Shown in pieces: positions 11,791 through 23,564 of a stretch of 64,000 nucleotides of DNA. The DNA lies in assembly GCF_035046505.1 (NCBI RefSeq), contig NC_089823.1:107965412-108029411 (forward strand). The letters are read 5' to 3'. This stretch comes from Tiliqua scincoides. Lineage: Eukaryota > Chordata > Lepidosauria > Squamata > Scincidae. A program made the position numbers and the translations under genes. Each line of letters opens with the position of its first letter. Positions within the stretch are counted from its first letter, which is position 1. Under the pieces are notes generated by a model, which was given only the letters and a program-made list of their open reading frames with translations, was not told the origin of the DNA and did not search any database.

Positions 11791-12041
11791 TTAGCTTGGA
11801 GGCAGGCTGTGCAGCGTGGCCTTTCCCAGTTTGAAGAGACACTTGGCCAACAGTCTGAGGCTAAGAGGCAAAGAAGGAAGGCCCATAGCCAGGGAGACAG
11901 ACCAGGGACAGACTGCACTTGCTCCCGGTGTGGAAGGGATTGTCACTCCCGAATTGGCCTTTTCAGCCACACTAGACGCTGTTCCAGAACCACCATTCAG
12001 AGCGCGATACCATAGTCTTTCGAGACTGAAGGTTGCCAACA
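11791..12041 (+). mobile_element. 3' end of zinc-finger LINE, 5'-truncated
   Basis: The open frame 11809-12015 encodes the C-terminus of a non-LTR retrotransposon polyprotein. It has a Cys/His cluster CSRCGRDCHSRIGLFSHTRRC (C-x2-C-x12-H-x4-C) and ends TTIQSAIP. It is followed by a very short 3' untranslated end, accatagtctttcgagactg then aaggttgccaac. The same protein end is on the minus strand at 16434-17000. The LINE clade is not assigned. The 34-bp terminus is shared with the 5S SINEs at 718 and 45131. Confidence 0.85.
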
Positions 12042-12254
12042 CTGCATAGGGACTACTTGGGCCTGCATGGGATAAGGGAACTCATGTTCCCTTAAGCCAA
12101 GGAGACCTCTGGTTGCTTCCTTGGCCCCACGGAATACAGTGGCAGCCATTCTGGTACCATAGCAGGGGCAACCGACATAGGATTGGCCTGCCTGTAAGTT
12201 CATGGCAAATGGATATTCAAACCAGAGAAGTCCAGATCAGCAGCTAAGGACTCA

Positions 12255-12426
12255 AACCGATCCTACTTTCCAGCACTGATGCAGCAGCAATGCACCCGGA
12301 GGTAAGGGAACAAACGTTCCCTTACCTTGAGGAGGCCTCCATGACTGCCCCCCCCACCACAAGATATAGGACATGCCCCATTGGCACGCCTGCATCAATG
12401 CTGGAAAGTTGGATAGGATTGGGCCC
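12255..12426. mobile_element. Short Harbinger-like MITE, family B, 172 bp
   Basis: The termini are accgatcctactttccagc and, inverted, gggcccaatcctatccaac. There is an internal near-palindrome 'ggtaagggaac...gttcccttacc'. The flanking trinucleotides TCA and TTA are only a loose duplication. It is homologous to 32480-32654. Confidence 0.7.
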
Positions 12427-13433
12427 TTAGGGCCAATCTTATAGGTGGCGGTGCTGCTAGGTGCAGTGGAACCAAAGCAGCTACCGCTGCATCCTGCAAC
12501 ACCAATACAGCCACTGGAGGTCTTCTTGGGGGGAGGGGACTTTCATCATCTTCCCCGGGGAAAGCCCCAAGCCCAACAATGAGGTCTCCACCAATCCTGC
12601 CCTGCTGGATGATCCCTTTTTAATATTTTACTGCAGTGAGCATGCCGAAAGTAAGGAAAAAAAAGAAGCAAATATTCCAGGGTTTATGTGGGTCTCTTGG
12701 TGGTTTGAGACTTGGGCCATAATGAAAGATATTTGAAAGATATGAATTCAAAACAGCACACTCCTGACATTTTGAAAAGAATGCATTTCTGAGCCACTGA
12801 AATAGCCAAAAAGCTTTAATGATACATTACCTGACATAATGAATGTTTGCTCTCTGTGCTATTCCAGTTTCTTCCTAAGATGCTGATGGTCTGAATTTGA
12901 AAAAAAAGGAATAAAATTAAATATGACAGTAGGAGGAAAATGAAAATAAGACATACTCTTAAATTATATTTCCCAGAAAAAAATGAGAATAAATTGAGCA
13001 AGATTACAAAGTGAGGTAGTATTATTTATGGGTCTGCATCACTCGGCTAATAACTTATGGAAGTTTATGACTGCAAATGAAACAGAATCAGCAATTTCCT
13101 ATAAATTTCTTGATTATACTTTAATAACAAAGGTATATTATTTTGGTGTGGGGGAAAAAGGCTTCAGTTTGAAGTTATGTTTGGTACAGAAGCGTTTGTG
13201 TAAGCATCTCAGAGACAATTGTTTGTGTTAACTCAATTTTATCTTCAACGTTTCTTAATTTATCTCCTTATCTATTTTTCCAAGGTGCTAAAAAGAACAA
13301 TATGAAGTAAATTGTTGAGGCTCAGCTCTAAAAAATGAAGAATAGATCCAATAATTTGTAGCTGCAGTCTAGCAAGTGAATCCTTTTACCTTCCTTTTCA
13401 ATGGTGGTGGAACTACAGTAGGGCAGGCAGTGT
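12427..13433. other. Intergenic DNA
   Basis: It starts with a further decayed MITE-like end (ttagggccaatcttatagg). The rest is AT-rich with no recognised gene; the 91-codon frame at 12461 has no domain. Confidence 0.4.
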
Positions 13434-13523
13434 CAGCCCAATCCTATCCACACTTTCCTGGGAGTAAGCCCCCATGATTCTATTGGGACTTACTTCTGAG
13501 TAGACATGCATAGGATTCGGCTG
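13434..13523 (-). mobile_element. 90-bp palindromic MITE
   Basis: The ends are cagcccaatccta and, inverted, cagccgaatccta. It is exactly 90 bp and is flanked by TGT on both sides (13431-13433, 13524-13526). It is non-coding. Confidence 0.88.
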
Positions 13524-13904
13524 TGTACCTCCCCAGACACAGGTACCATGGATTGTGCTGTACACTACCAGCTATGAAGATAATGATAACCTATGTAATA
13601 TTTTCTTTATTTCTAGAATAATTAGATGTATTTTCAAGGTATTAGATAAAAAAAAAAAGTAGATAGCTTCCTGTGAGACTTAATGAAGGCTTGATACCTA
13701 CGTTAATTCAAAAGTGTCAATTTTATTTTTGGGAGGATTGTAGTACCAAAACGAAGAGAGTGATATGTTTTGTTTATAAGCCTGTAAACTGGAGTTGTCT
13801 AAATTAACAAACAGGTTAATTTGTTAAATTAACAAATAGGTATTTAATGAAGAATTAGAACTGTCTCACCAAAAAGACAGCTGGAAAGAGTTTCACGGTC
13901 CAAT

Positions 13905-14410
13905 TCTAACTAACTTTCCGTGCTGTGATATAGTGGCAGCGGTGTGGTCTCTGCTGTGTCCCATGGGAACTTCTCCTTAGGGTAAGGGGATGTCTCCTTG
14001 CCCTGGGGTAAGCCGCAGCAGCTGCTTGAGTCAACTTGGACCTGCACTAGCGGTATCACTGGCACAAGTCTGCTTTGATCTATGAAGGAGGATCAGGAAC
14101 AGGAAGGGGCTTAGGATTTGGCGGTTGCTGCTGCTGCAGAACCCACCCCCTCCAGGGCCTGATCAGGTCATCCCCCACCATGTCACCTCTCCGTTCTGCC
14201 CTTCCCCACCACAATCCACCCTCCCACCACCCTTTCCAACCTCCTACACCATCATACCTTCCTCAACAGGTCCTCCAGGCCAACAGGATCTGCTGGCACA
14301 TGTAGGAAGGTTCTGGCTTTCCTGCTGGCGAACCAGCAAAGCATCAACTAGTGCCAATGGAATAAATGCTGTGCTGGTGGGGCAGCCCAATAGTATCCAA
14401 TATGAGCTAA
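13905..14410. repeat. Probable long Harbinger-like MITE, decayed
   Basis: It starts with ggtccaattctaactaac and has the compositional layout of the ~500-bp family (C-rich centre at 14150-14270, 'gcagcccaatag' near 14383). Neither end is clean and no duplication is visible. Confidence 0.4.
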
Positions 14411-15193
14411 GAATCCAAACTATTAATCTGTGGACTTGGAACAAAGCTGTGTGTAAAACCGGAGTCACAATTGCTTAGCTGCAGTGTGCTGGTGGTTTTT
14501 TGGTCAGTACAAGTCAGCTGTGCTAGAGGCCACAAACCCCCACATTCACTGAAGGCATGAAAGGGGAGTGTGTTGGGCAGTAGCACCCCCTGTTCTGGCA
14601 CACCTGCTGTCCTTGCCCACTGGAAATCCCCTTGTTCAATGCCTGGCTGCAAAGGGCAGCATTAAGCATGAGGATAATTCCTCTGGGCCTGTAGAATCTC
14701 AACACATGAGGGCTTTCTCCCTGAGTGGAAAACCAAAGTGAGGTTACAAGCCTCTTTCTCCACAGAGGATGATGGAGCTGTGTGTACAAGACTTTACGTC
14801 TCCTGGAGGGAAAGCTGTGATGGAGTGAAGGACCAGCTTGAAGTAGGTTGCGCCCACCTTGGTGCTGCTCAGAACAGTTTGACAGGAATGCTTGCATGAT
14901 CTCTGGGAATCATTCATCCCACCTCAAGTGAAATGGCAGATGATGCTCTATTTTGGCACCTATTTTGGTCCATGCATGTATATTTACATGTCAGCACTAG
15001 AGACCCTGAGAGGAGGCCTAGGATCTGAAGAATGACGACCTGGATGTCTGCTTATATGCATGAAACAAGGTAAACTTCTCCCAACGTTAAAGTAGAATGG
15101 TGATCGGTACCAGCAAACAGGCACTCTCCTTATTAAACACATAAGAATACACATAAGATTAGAGCATGCATGTGTTCAGTTGTGTATATTACC
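14411..15193. other. Intergenic DNA
   Basis: I recognise no gene or element. The minus-strand frames at 14407-14897 have no domain. Confidence 0.4.
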
Positions 15194-15541
15194 AGGCTGT
15201 CTGGCTCAGTTGGTAGAGCTGCCGCCTTGTATGCCTGAAGATCGAAACAACCGGAAGTACCCGAGAACTGACGACAGGCTGATATACTGATGAGCTGACC
15301 CTCGGTGGCAGAGAGGAGTTGCCGTCAAGTGGAGCGTGAGAGGCGAAGGGCCAGAGAGAGGCCAGACCGGGAAGGAATCCAGCTGGAAAGAGGAGTTCGA
15401 TGAAAGACTAGAACCATTCAGTTGTAAGGTTTAGAACAGCCTGCCTATGTAAACCGCCTTGGATTAAATTCTGAGGAGAAATCTGACAACCAAAGAAAGG
15501 CGGTATATAAATACCTGTATAAATAAAATAAATAAATAAAT
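15194..15541 (+). repeat. tRNA-derived SINE, about 350 bp
   Basis: The head carries a tRNA-like box A (tggctcagttggtagagctg, 15202-15221). A long middle region follows, with a 3' part 'taaaccgccttgga...aaaggcggtatataaata' and a terminal (AAAT)n. The 3' part matches the tail of the SINE on the minus strand at 37616-37903, so both probably used the same partner LINE. Box B is not clear. Confidence 0.75.
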
Positions 15542-15699
15542 TTCCACTCCTTTGGGGAGAAGCAGGATCACTGAAGTAAGGTGAATTATGCATACAGATG
15601 TGGATTTTTGTATGCAGTGGTAGATGTGCATCATCTACCCTAATCCCCTGACTCTAATCCCCACACTCTACCAAACATAAGGTCTTACCAGGAGAGTAA

Positions 15700-16222
15700 C
15701 AGCCCCATCCTATCCTTTCCCCCGCTATAGCATGCAGCCATGCCAAAACTGGCTGCACTGTATGATGGGGGGACAGATCAGGAGGCTTGGCAGGGGAGAG
15801 AGAAGATATTTTCCCTTAACCCTCTGTAAACCTCCTGCTTGCCAAAGCATCCTCTTGAACCTACACCAGCTCTTTAGCTGGTGCAAGACCAAGGAGCCAA
15901 TGGGAAGGGTTTGCTGACTGCTGTTAAAGGGTACAGCATCTGGCATGAGTTGCCTACGCTGGGTGCCGCCACCTCCTGCCTCTATCAAGTGCCCAATCCT
16001 CCCATCCTTCCCCTTCCCCATTCTGCCCCTCACTGACCTACTTGAGTTGGTGGGTACTCCTGCCCCCACTGTCATCTGCTGGGCCTGTGTGTTCTCTCTG
16101 GTGGTGGGCTGAAAGCACCTGGTTCCACATGCTGCCAGCAGGCCATTTACTACTGCCGTAAAGCATGTACTGCCACTAGAATGCTAGTTCTGGCAGTGGG
16201 GATAGGGGATAGAATTGGGCTG
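15700..16222. mobile_element. Long Harbinger-like MITE, 523 bp
   Basis: The ends are cagccccatcctatcc and, inverted, cagcccaattctatcc, with a perfect 3-bp duplication TAA (15697-15699, 16223-16225). It is non-coding; the frames inside it are chance. It shares end motifs with the 90-bp MITEs and with the copies at 30886, 47046, 55289 and 61899. Its right half resembles 41740-41900. Confidence 0.75.
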
Positions 16223-16423
16223 TAAACATCTGAACACATCTTGGTGGCTCGCAACTGAATGTGTGGACTGAATCAGTTGAAAAGTGCAGGTGAGAGGAAG
16301 CCTCTGCCTGTGGCATTGATTGGGCTGACTCATTGTGGCAAATGGCTGCTTGCCTTTGCACTCATCAAGTGACTTATGTGCATGTGTGAACAGGGTCTTA
16401 GTGGTTTCTAGCTGTTAAAGTCT

Positions 16424-17000
16424 CTCTCTCTCTATTGGCAACCTTCAGTCTCGAAAGACTATGGTATCACGCTCTGAATGGTGGTTCTGGAACAGCGTCT
16501 AGTGTGGCTAAAGAGGCCAATTCGGGAGTGACAATCCCTTCCACACCGGGAGCAAGTGCAGTCTGTCCCTGGTCTGTCTCCCTGGCTATGGGCCTTCCTT
16601 CTTTGCCTCTTTGCCTCAGTCTGTTGGGCGAGTGTCTCTTCAAACTAGGAAAGGCCATGCTGCACAGCCTGCCTCCAAGCGGGCCGCTCAGAGACCAGGG
16701 TTTCCCACCTGTTGAGGTCCACTCCTAAAGCCTTCAGATCCCTCTTGCAGATGCCCTTGTATCGCAGCTGTGGTCTACCTGTAGGGCACTTTCCTTGCAC
16801 GAGTTCTCCATAGAGGAGATCCTTTGGGATTCGGCCATCATCCATTCTCACAACATGACCGAGCCAACGCAGGCGTCTCTGTTTCAGCAGTGCATACTGA
16901 ACACATATTTGATTCCAGCTCATTCCAGGACTGTGTTGTTTGGAACTTTGTCCTGCCAGGTGATGCTGAGGATGCATCCGAGGCAGCGCATGTGTACTAT
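16424..17000 (-). mobile_element. 3' part of zinc-finger LINE, minus strand
   Basis: On the minus strand, about 190 codons of RT C-terminal sequence are recognisable: LRWLGHVVRMDDGRIPKDLLYGEL, GRPQLRY and LNRWETLVSERPAWRQAVQ, each split here to stay short. Then come the Cys/His cluster CSRCGRDCHSRIG...HTRRC and the end TTIQS. One in-frame stop lies after AVQHGLS. The element ends in the shared 34-bp terminus followed by a short (GA)n at 16424-16433. It is 5'-truncated near 17000. The motif set is that of a non-LTR retrotransposon; I cannot assign the clade from memory. Confidence 0.85.
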
Positions 17001-17004
17001 TCAG

Positions 17005-17622
17005 TAATATTGGTGATTTTCCATCTCTGGCGGGGGTGGGGATAGCTATGCAAATAGTTGCAGGTGATAAATAATGAAATGAGGAACTATACTGCCAAGC
17101 ACTGCTCTTCATTTGTGAACAATTATATAAATGAACACCGGCAACTTTTTAACTCCAATTAGTTCATGCCACTGCAAATGGAACACAAGTAAGGTGAAAT
17201 AAATGATCGAGTTAATAGGATTGCCTAATGGCCACTAGCGTTTTTATCTGTGCTTTGGGGGCCCAATTACATCCTGATTAATCAAGAAAATTGGAAGGAT
17301 TGAATGAAGTGGGGAGGGCTTTACAGGAATCAATTTGGCAAGGCCTTAAGCAGCCAGACCTGAAGGTATGCATGAGGGGAAAACCAAGAAGAAGCAAGAT
17401 TTACATCTTGACCACTTCTGCGCGGATCAGGACTGCCTGGAACACTGGCCTGAGCGGGCAGGTGGAGCAGCCCCTTCCCAGAACCCTCATGTTACTTAAG
17501 ATTCTTATTCCCTGCAGGGCAGGCAGAAAATGTGATGCCCAGGCCAAGGGATTTTATGCCATCACCTTTTGTAGAGGCCAGAGACATCTGCTTTATTTTA
17601 TGTCATTTTGGTTGATGATTGA
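17005..17622. other. Intergenic DNA
   Basis: No gene is recognised; the 119-codon frame at 17291-17650 has no domain. Confidence 0.4.
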
Positions 17623-17712
17623 CAGCCCAATACTAGGCAGGTCTACTTAGAAGTAAGTCCCATTAGATTCAATGGGGCTTACTCCCAGGAAAGTGTGGAT
17701 AGGATTGGGCTG
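17623..17712 (+). mobile_element. 90-bp palindromic MITE
   Basis: It has cagcccaatacta...taggattgggctg ends and is exactly 90 bp. The flanks TGA and TTA differ at one base, so the duplication has decayed. Confidence 0.85.
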
Positions 17713-18526
17713 TTAATACATTATAAATTTATATATTTACGTATACACCCTGAATGCTAAGGCCGAAAAATGGTACCTAAGCAAATATGGACAAATGTGA
17801 ATAAATAAGAATATGAATAAATAAATACTCTAATTTGAGGTCACAAGGGGAGCAGAAGAACATGACAGAACATCAGCTGATGGGATCTGGTTTCTTCTCA
17901 TTATTTTTGTTTTCATTTTTTCATTTTCATTTTAAATTTAACAGACTATTTGGTGGAGTGATGACTCTCCTTTCCCCACTGTGAAGGCACAGCAATGCCT
18001 GGCAAAACAGCCGTGAATAGTGGACATTTTAATTTTACAAACGGTAACATTTGCAGGCTGATGCTATCAGAAAGATCAAGCTGTGCAAACTATGTTGACC
18101 ATCAGGAATCAGAAGGTGGTTTTTATCATACTCAAACATAACACGAATTAAGTGAAACAGAAATCCACTACAGCATGAAAAACTTAAATAGCACCCTTCA
18201 GTTGCACGTGGGCTACTATCTCTTGCAGTCCAGAGTTTTGAAATGGCCCCTATTGCTAGTGGTTCTGGGACGCGGGGCCCAAGGCCCTGGTACTGCTTCA
18301 CCTGTTCCAAGCAATGGGTCTAGCATATTGTTTTCTCTAGATCTCTGCCCCAGGGACTCATAGTCTCACTGAAGCTCATTAGAAGACCAGTCCTGAACAG
18401 ACCAATACGAGCATTCAAAGCCAATCACGGAAACGGCTGAAGTACAAAGAGTGATGAATAGAGTGATGTGTTAGAAACAACTCATCTGGATACTTTACAC
18501 AAGTACACATGCGGCAAAACAACTGA
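17713..18526. other. Intergenic DNA with a short (AATA)n tail at 17800-17825
   Basis: A possible retroposon tail (gaataaataagaatatgaat) ends at 17825. Nothing else is recognised. Confidence 0.35.
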
Positions 18527-18616
18527 GAGCCCAATCCTATGCATGTCTACTCAGAAGTAAGCCCCATTAGAGTCAATGGGGCTCACTCCCAGGAAAGTGT
18601 GGGTAGGATTGGGCTG
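18527..18616 (+). mobile_element. 90-bp palindromic MITE
   Basis: It has ends gagcccaatccta...taggattgggctg and is 90 bp. Flanking TGA and TAA differ at one base. Confidence 0.85.
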
Positions 18617-19310
18617 TAAAGCATCTCTAGTGAAATTGATTGAAAAACAATTTCTAAAAACCATTATAATGCATTTGTTTAAAACAATGAATATTCTTTT
18701 TGCTGCCTCTACAGATTACAGCAGCTTGAAGAAACAGTTCTGGCTGCTAAATAACTCGAACTGTTAAATGTAGTAGTAGAATCTTCCCCTATATGTCATA
18801 CATGCATTCTTGTTATGCTGTTGCGATTGCATATCTAAGGAGAGATTGCAGACTGCGATTGCAGTCTAAGGAGAGAAAAGATGGCAGGACAGATTTAAAA
18901 AGAGAGGATAGGATCCTGGCACTGCTGGGATCACACCTCCTTGCCCCCTGCCTTTCCCCTCCCAACCATGACACGCCTCCACTGCCCATTTACCAGAATC
19001 ACGGTAACCTGGTCTCCTCAGGAGCAGGGGTGTGAAGCCGCCACCACTTTGCACAAGCAGGTAGGACAGGTAGCAGCAGTCTGATCTTTGCACAATCACT
19101 GAGTCTTTTATAGAAGTTCTACTGTCATAAATCAGCCATAGGATTGGGCCATAAATGTGCTGAAGACCACTGCTTTTAAATGGCCTGATCCTATATTGGA
19201 AGGATGTGCAGGCTGTATGTCTTGACAACACAAGATCTGGGTCTAATATCAGTTGCACACGTTAGAGTCATCCACCTATATTCCAACAAGGGGAAAAAAA
19301 AAAAAAATGT
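18617..19310. other. Intergenic DNA, partly decayed MITE
   Basis: A lone MITE-like end (ataggattgggccataaa) at 19138-19155 and a C-rich middle at 18930-19000 suggest a decayed long MITE. No left end was found. Confidence 0.35.
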
Positions 19311-19465
19311 CAATTTGAAGCAGTAGATGGAGTGCTGGATTTGGAATGGGAGACTTGAATTCAAATATCTGTTCAGTCATGAGGACTGAACAGGGTTCAA
19401 TTACTGCCTCATATCCTACATCACAGGATTGTTGTAAAGATAAAATGGGAAAGACCCACATATGC
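19311..19465 (+). repeat. Probable CORE/MIR-like SINE, decayed
   Basis: The order 'gaagcagtagatggagtgctgg ... gacttgaattcaaat ... cacaggattgttgtaaagat' (written in parts) follows a tRNA-type head, box B-like motif and 3' core seen also at 56203-56416. Confidence 0.45.
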
Positions 19466-21096
19466 TACTCTGGGATCCCTAGAGCAAGGACAGGACGCAA
19501 ACATGATTAATAGAGATGCAACCAACTCAGATTATTGCAGGGGGGGTTACAGTTCCCTCTTATTACCACTTTGTGGCTTTGTTGTGTCATTTTTTTTTCA
19601 GAATCATTTTCAATGCCATAATAGACTGTTCCAGAATGAATTTCATTCTGTATGTGCAGTTATGGGGCTTGCAATATTGGGAAGCAAGTGGTTGTTGAGT
19701 TACTTCCATCTCCATTTCCACAACTGCATGGAAGCATTTCAAAGTTCTGAGATTCTGTTCTCTGGGGATTTATCACCTCCAAGACATGAGTGTACCCTAA
19801 GGAAGACTGATTTTATTTGTGAAAGTCATGGGCTCTAAATTTATCACTACAGTATCAGAATGAAGATGGAAACTGCTCAGGGTTGACTGCATTGCATGTT
19901 TCCTCTCCCTCCCCCAAAGTACCTTGCAATATTTTTGCTCTTCATTTTCCCAACTGGAACATCAGTCAAAGTCATAAAAAGTCTGCTGTAGCAAACTAAA
20001 ATAGCTTAGGGCTATTCCAAGAACTTACAAAAAGATCACCTGAGGGCATGTGAGAAGGGTGGTGGAAATGAGAGGCCTACCGTTCTTTCGTGGTCAAGCA
20101 TTTGTTCAACTTGAGTGACAGTGACAATTCTGACTGAAAAAGGAGGGGAGGGAGGAAGAGTTTTCTATAGCCACCTCCATTGACATTTGAAGAAATGGGC
20201 AAGAAAGGAAGCTTCTTTGGCGGAAAAAAGGCTTCTAGGGAACTTGAAAACCATGGCCTTCATCATCCTATTCAGAAGTCTTCCTGTCACTGGTTGAACC
20301 TCTTTCAGCCTGTCTCAGTGCAAGAGAGACAGGACTCATCTTTAATTTATAGCTCTTAGGCTTTGGAGAAGGGGAATGAAAGTGAATACGGACTTTGCTA
20401 ACTTCTTGCCTTTGTACAGATTTCTATGAAACTAAAGCCTCCTCAGACATTCCAAGTCTGCATATAAGAATGCATAGAGAGCCCCCGGATCATGCCAAAG
20501 TTGCCCTACCCCTGCTAATAATGCCTGCGCTTAGCCTTGCCCCACCCTCCAGCTGTTCATCGCATGGCACAATTCCAGGGACCTTTCATACATTGTTGTA
20601 CACAAATTCATAAGTGAAAGAAGAAATTTAAAAAGAAGAGAGACATCAATACATCTATATTCAGTATACAATTCCAGTGGGTTTGCTCTCATGAAAGTGT
20701 GCATAGGATTACAGCCATAGACCCTGTGCAAACATAATCCTAAATCCAAACTTGTTTTTCTTAACCACATTAAGCATTGTATCTGAGTACATAGGATTGT
20801 ATTCTAAGCTCCTCTTCTGTACACTTCCATTTGTATAAGATGGAGGGTGATTTGGCCGACCTCCTGTTAGATCTACAGTGCTCTGCACCCCATACAGTCC
20901 AGATTTTTGGAGGGCACAGAGAGTTGTTGAGATGAGGAAATGATGTGTAAGTTAAATTCTTTAAAATTCCATCTATGCATGCTTCTTAGGATTCAACTCC
21001 TAAATTGTAGATATTAGTTAGTTAAAACCAGGATGTGAAACCAGTATTTGAAGCCAGAGACATGCAGCTCCGTGCCACATGCCTAATCAGCTGAGT
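19466..21096. other. Intergenic DNA
   Basis: A partial 90-bp MITE lies at about 20652-20718 (ttcagtatacaattccagtg ... ataggattacagcc). I recognise no gene; the 111-codon frame at 19503 has no domain. Confidence 0.4.
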
Positions 21097-21245
21097 CAGT
21101 GTTTCTCAAACTGTGGGTCGTGAGCCAATTTCAGGTGGGTCCTCATTCATTTCAATACTTTATTTTTAATATATCAGACTTGATGCTCCCATGGTATGTG
21201 ACTGCATTTGGGGAAATGTTACAGACCTGTACTTTTAATAAGCTA
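21097..21245 (-). mobile_element. hAT-type MITE, family D1, partial
   Basis: It begins cagtgtttctcaaactgtgg and follows the D1 consensus read in reverse (ggtcgtgagccaatttcagg, ggtcctcattcatttcaata) to about 21245, where it stops abruptly. Confidence 0.7.
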
Positions 21246-21907
21246 TTATGTATATTCTTTTAACAATGATAGTAGCCATCTCCTCATGGCAGGAGGAAGA
21301 CTTTCCTTCTTGCAAGCTATGGTAGGAGCTCAGAAACAGGAAGTGTGTGTGACTAGTGCTTCCCACCACTGTGCAGCATGCAAAATCAGCTTTGGTTTCA
21401 TGCCTTTGAAACAAAGCATCCCAAATTAAACTGGCTTGCTTCCAAGCACTCCAACTTAAGTGATTCATGGAAATTGCTGAACATCTGGACCCGCTACTCT
21501 GAATTGCAGGGTCTGTTGACAGCTGTTCATGTGCTTTGGTTCTATTCATCTCATTTTGTGGGCTCTTTCTTTGGTGAAGGCCTCCAAATCAAAGCCTGGT
21601 GATACTAATTGGATGGTTCTTGTTATGGCATTTTATTTGCCTTTGAATGTACCCAAATAAATGTTTTGCTTGCTTGGGAAAAGGTTGTTATCAAATTATG
21701 TTTCAGCTCTTTCAGTCCACTAATGATCCTTGATGTCTAACAAACATGCCTGTCATTCAACTGTTAGAAGCCTTGGGGGTGTTACTGATTCTCATTTTAG
21801 AGTTGAGACTGCTAGAACACTCTGAGCTTTTTTTTTCACATAATATTCCAAAAATCTGTATCCATCAGCTTTGCTACAGACCTGGATTTTATGTCAAAGG
21901 ACTATAG
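21246..21907. other. Intergenic DNA
   Basis: No gene or repeat is recognised. Confidence 0.4.
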
Positions 21908-22135
21908 CAGCAATTTTTAACCATTTTCATCTCACAGCTCACTGACAAGGCACTAAAATTGTCAAGGCACCCCATCAGGTTTTGGACAACTGACAAGACA
22001 GACCACAATGCCGACGAGGGGCTCATATCTCCAATGGCCCTAGTAACAAATTACCCTCCCCTGAACTTCCACGACACACCTTTTGACCATTTGTGACACA
22101 CCACTGTGCCATGGCACACTGGTTGAAAATAGCTG
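21908..22135 (-). mobile_element. hAT-type MITE, family C
   Basis: The ends are cagcaatttttaacc and, inverted, cagctattttcaacc. The 8-bp flanks gactatag (21900-21907) and gaccatag (22136-22143) match at 7 of 8 bases and fit the hAT target pattern. Other copies: 43648, 55974 and, partial, 58978. Non-coding. Confidence 0.8.
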
Positions 22136-22418
22136 GACCATAGAGTACTCCTGGGATCCAGGGTGTGACACCCCATGCCTGTATTCTGTTGTAATATAGA
22201 AGAGCTTGAGTCAGAAATGTGGGTTTCCCCACTTTGGTTAGAACCCAATCATTGTGCCTTTCATGGCAGCTACAAAAAAAAAATGGCTAATATCTCCAAA
22301 CCTGAAATCACGGGGTGGGGGTGGAGATAGTGCAACCCAACAGAAGGCGAATTGGGGTAGGTTCTACAAGTGACCTCTAAAATCAATGCTTGCCCAAGCC
22401 TTCACCTCATCTGAAATA

Positions 22419-22653
22419 CAGTGGTGCCTCGCAAGACGAAATTAATTCATTCTGTGAGTCGTTTCGTTTTGCGAAATTTTCGTCTTGCGAAGTGCGATTT
22501 AAAACAAACCCCCCCCCCCAAAAGGGAAAAAATTCATCTTGCGAAGCACGGCCATAGAAAAATTCGTCTTGCGAGTCACCAAAAAAATCACAAAACGCTT
22601 TCGTCTTGCTAGTTTTTCGTTGCGCGAGGCATTCGTCTTGCGAGGCATCACTG
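22419..22653. mobile_element. Tc1/mariner-like MITE, 235 bp, with internal copies of its end motif
   Basis: The terminal inverted repeats are cagtggtgcctcgcaagacg and, inverted, cagtgatgcctcgcaagacg. Both sides carry the TA target dinucleotide (22417-22418, 22654-22655). The end motif 'ttcgtcttgcga' recurs about five times inside. No transposase is present. Confidence 0.85.
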
Positions 22654-22655
22654 TA

Positions 22656-23512
22656 TTATGCTCCCTTTCCTACCCCATCTCTCTTTTTGTGTGTGTCTAT
22701 ATTGGTGTGCATGCACCACTGCTCTCATTTCTTCCTCCTCCCCTCCTCCTCCTCCTCCTTCTTCTTCTCCATTGCTGTTACACACTGTCCTCTATGTCCT
22801 CCTTTTCCATCTGCTTCCCAATCTTGGTAAGTCAGCAAAACAGAAGGGTCTGGAGGAGATGCAAGGCAGTGGCCTACTGCATCCTTGCCTCCCCTCTGTA
22901 TACTTCCTTAGGATCCAGGGAAGAAAGAAGCAGAAGCAGCAGAGGTGGCTGCTGGGACTGGTCTCTTGCTGCCTTCCTCTTTTGGCCTGATTGGACCAGC
23001 CTAAGAGGCAGGTGAAATGACCAGCCCAGCTTGGAGCTGGCTGCAGCTGATGAAGCAAGCCGTTGGGCTACTTGTTCTCTATCCTTCCTGGCTGGATTCG
23101 TCAAAACACATGGGCAGTCCAGCAGCAACACCACAGGGGCAGGGTGAGCATCAAGCAGAGGCAGTGGGCATGTGTGAACTATGTGGTTGGGGTGTCCTGT
23201 CTAGCCCACTACCTTAAACACTCACTTCATTGTGCCTCATGGTGAACCAGCTCTGCCCGAAACTCACAATTAGGTCTAAGACTTTGAAGAACTGCTCTGC
23301 TGGCTCAGATCAAAGGTACCTCGTTCTGTTTCCAGCAGTGTATTTTTATATTAATGTACTTTTTCAAATTTCAAAAGAAATCTGCTCTTTTATTACCCTC
23401 TCTGAGTGCAATAGTATATGGGTCAGCAACAAGAGAACTTGAGAAGCTCCATTAGAATTTCCATTATGGTGACCGGCTGAAATGAGGGCAAGGCTGAGGT
23501 ACACTGAAGATG
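22656..23512. other. Intergenic DNA, pyrimidine-rich
   Basis: A CTC/CTT-rich stretch lies at 22731-22770. The overlapping frames at 22539-23217 owe their length to composition and carry no domain. Confidence 0.4.

Positions 23513-23561
<49 letters not shown>
23513..23561. repeat. (CT)n microsatellite, about 49 bp
   Basis: A pure CT dinucleotide run. Confidence 0.97.

Positions 23562-23564
<3 letters not shown>

Noticed and set aside
15194-15270. A host tRNA gene
   Set aside because: Box A is present, but box B and the cloverleaf are not, and the sequence continues into a SINE body with an A-rich tail.
16435-16728. A plus-strand 97-codon gene
   Set aside because: It is the antisense of the zinc-finger LINE end.
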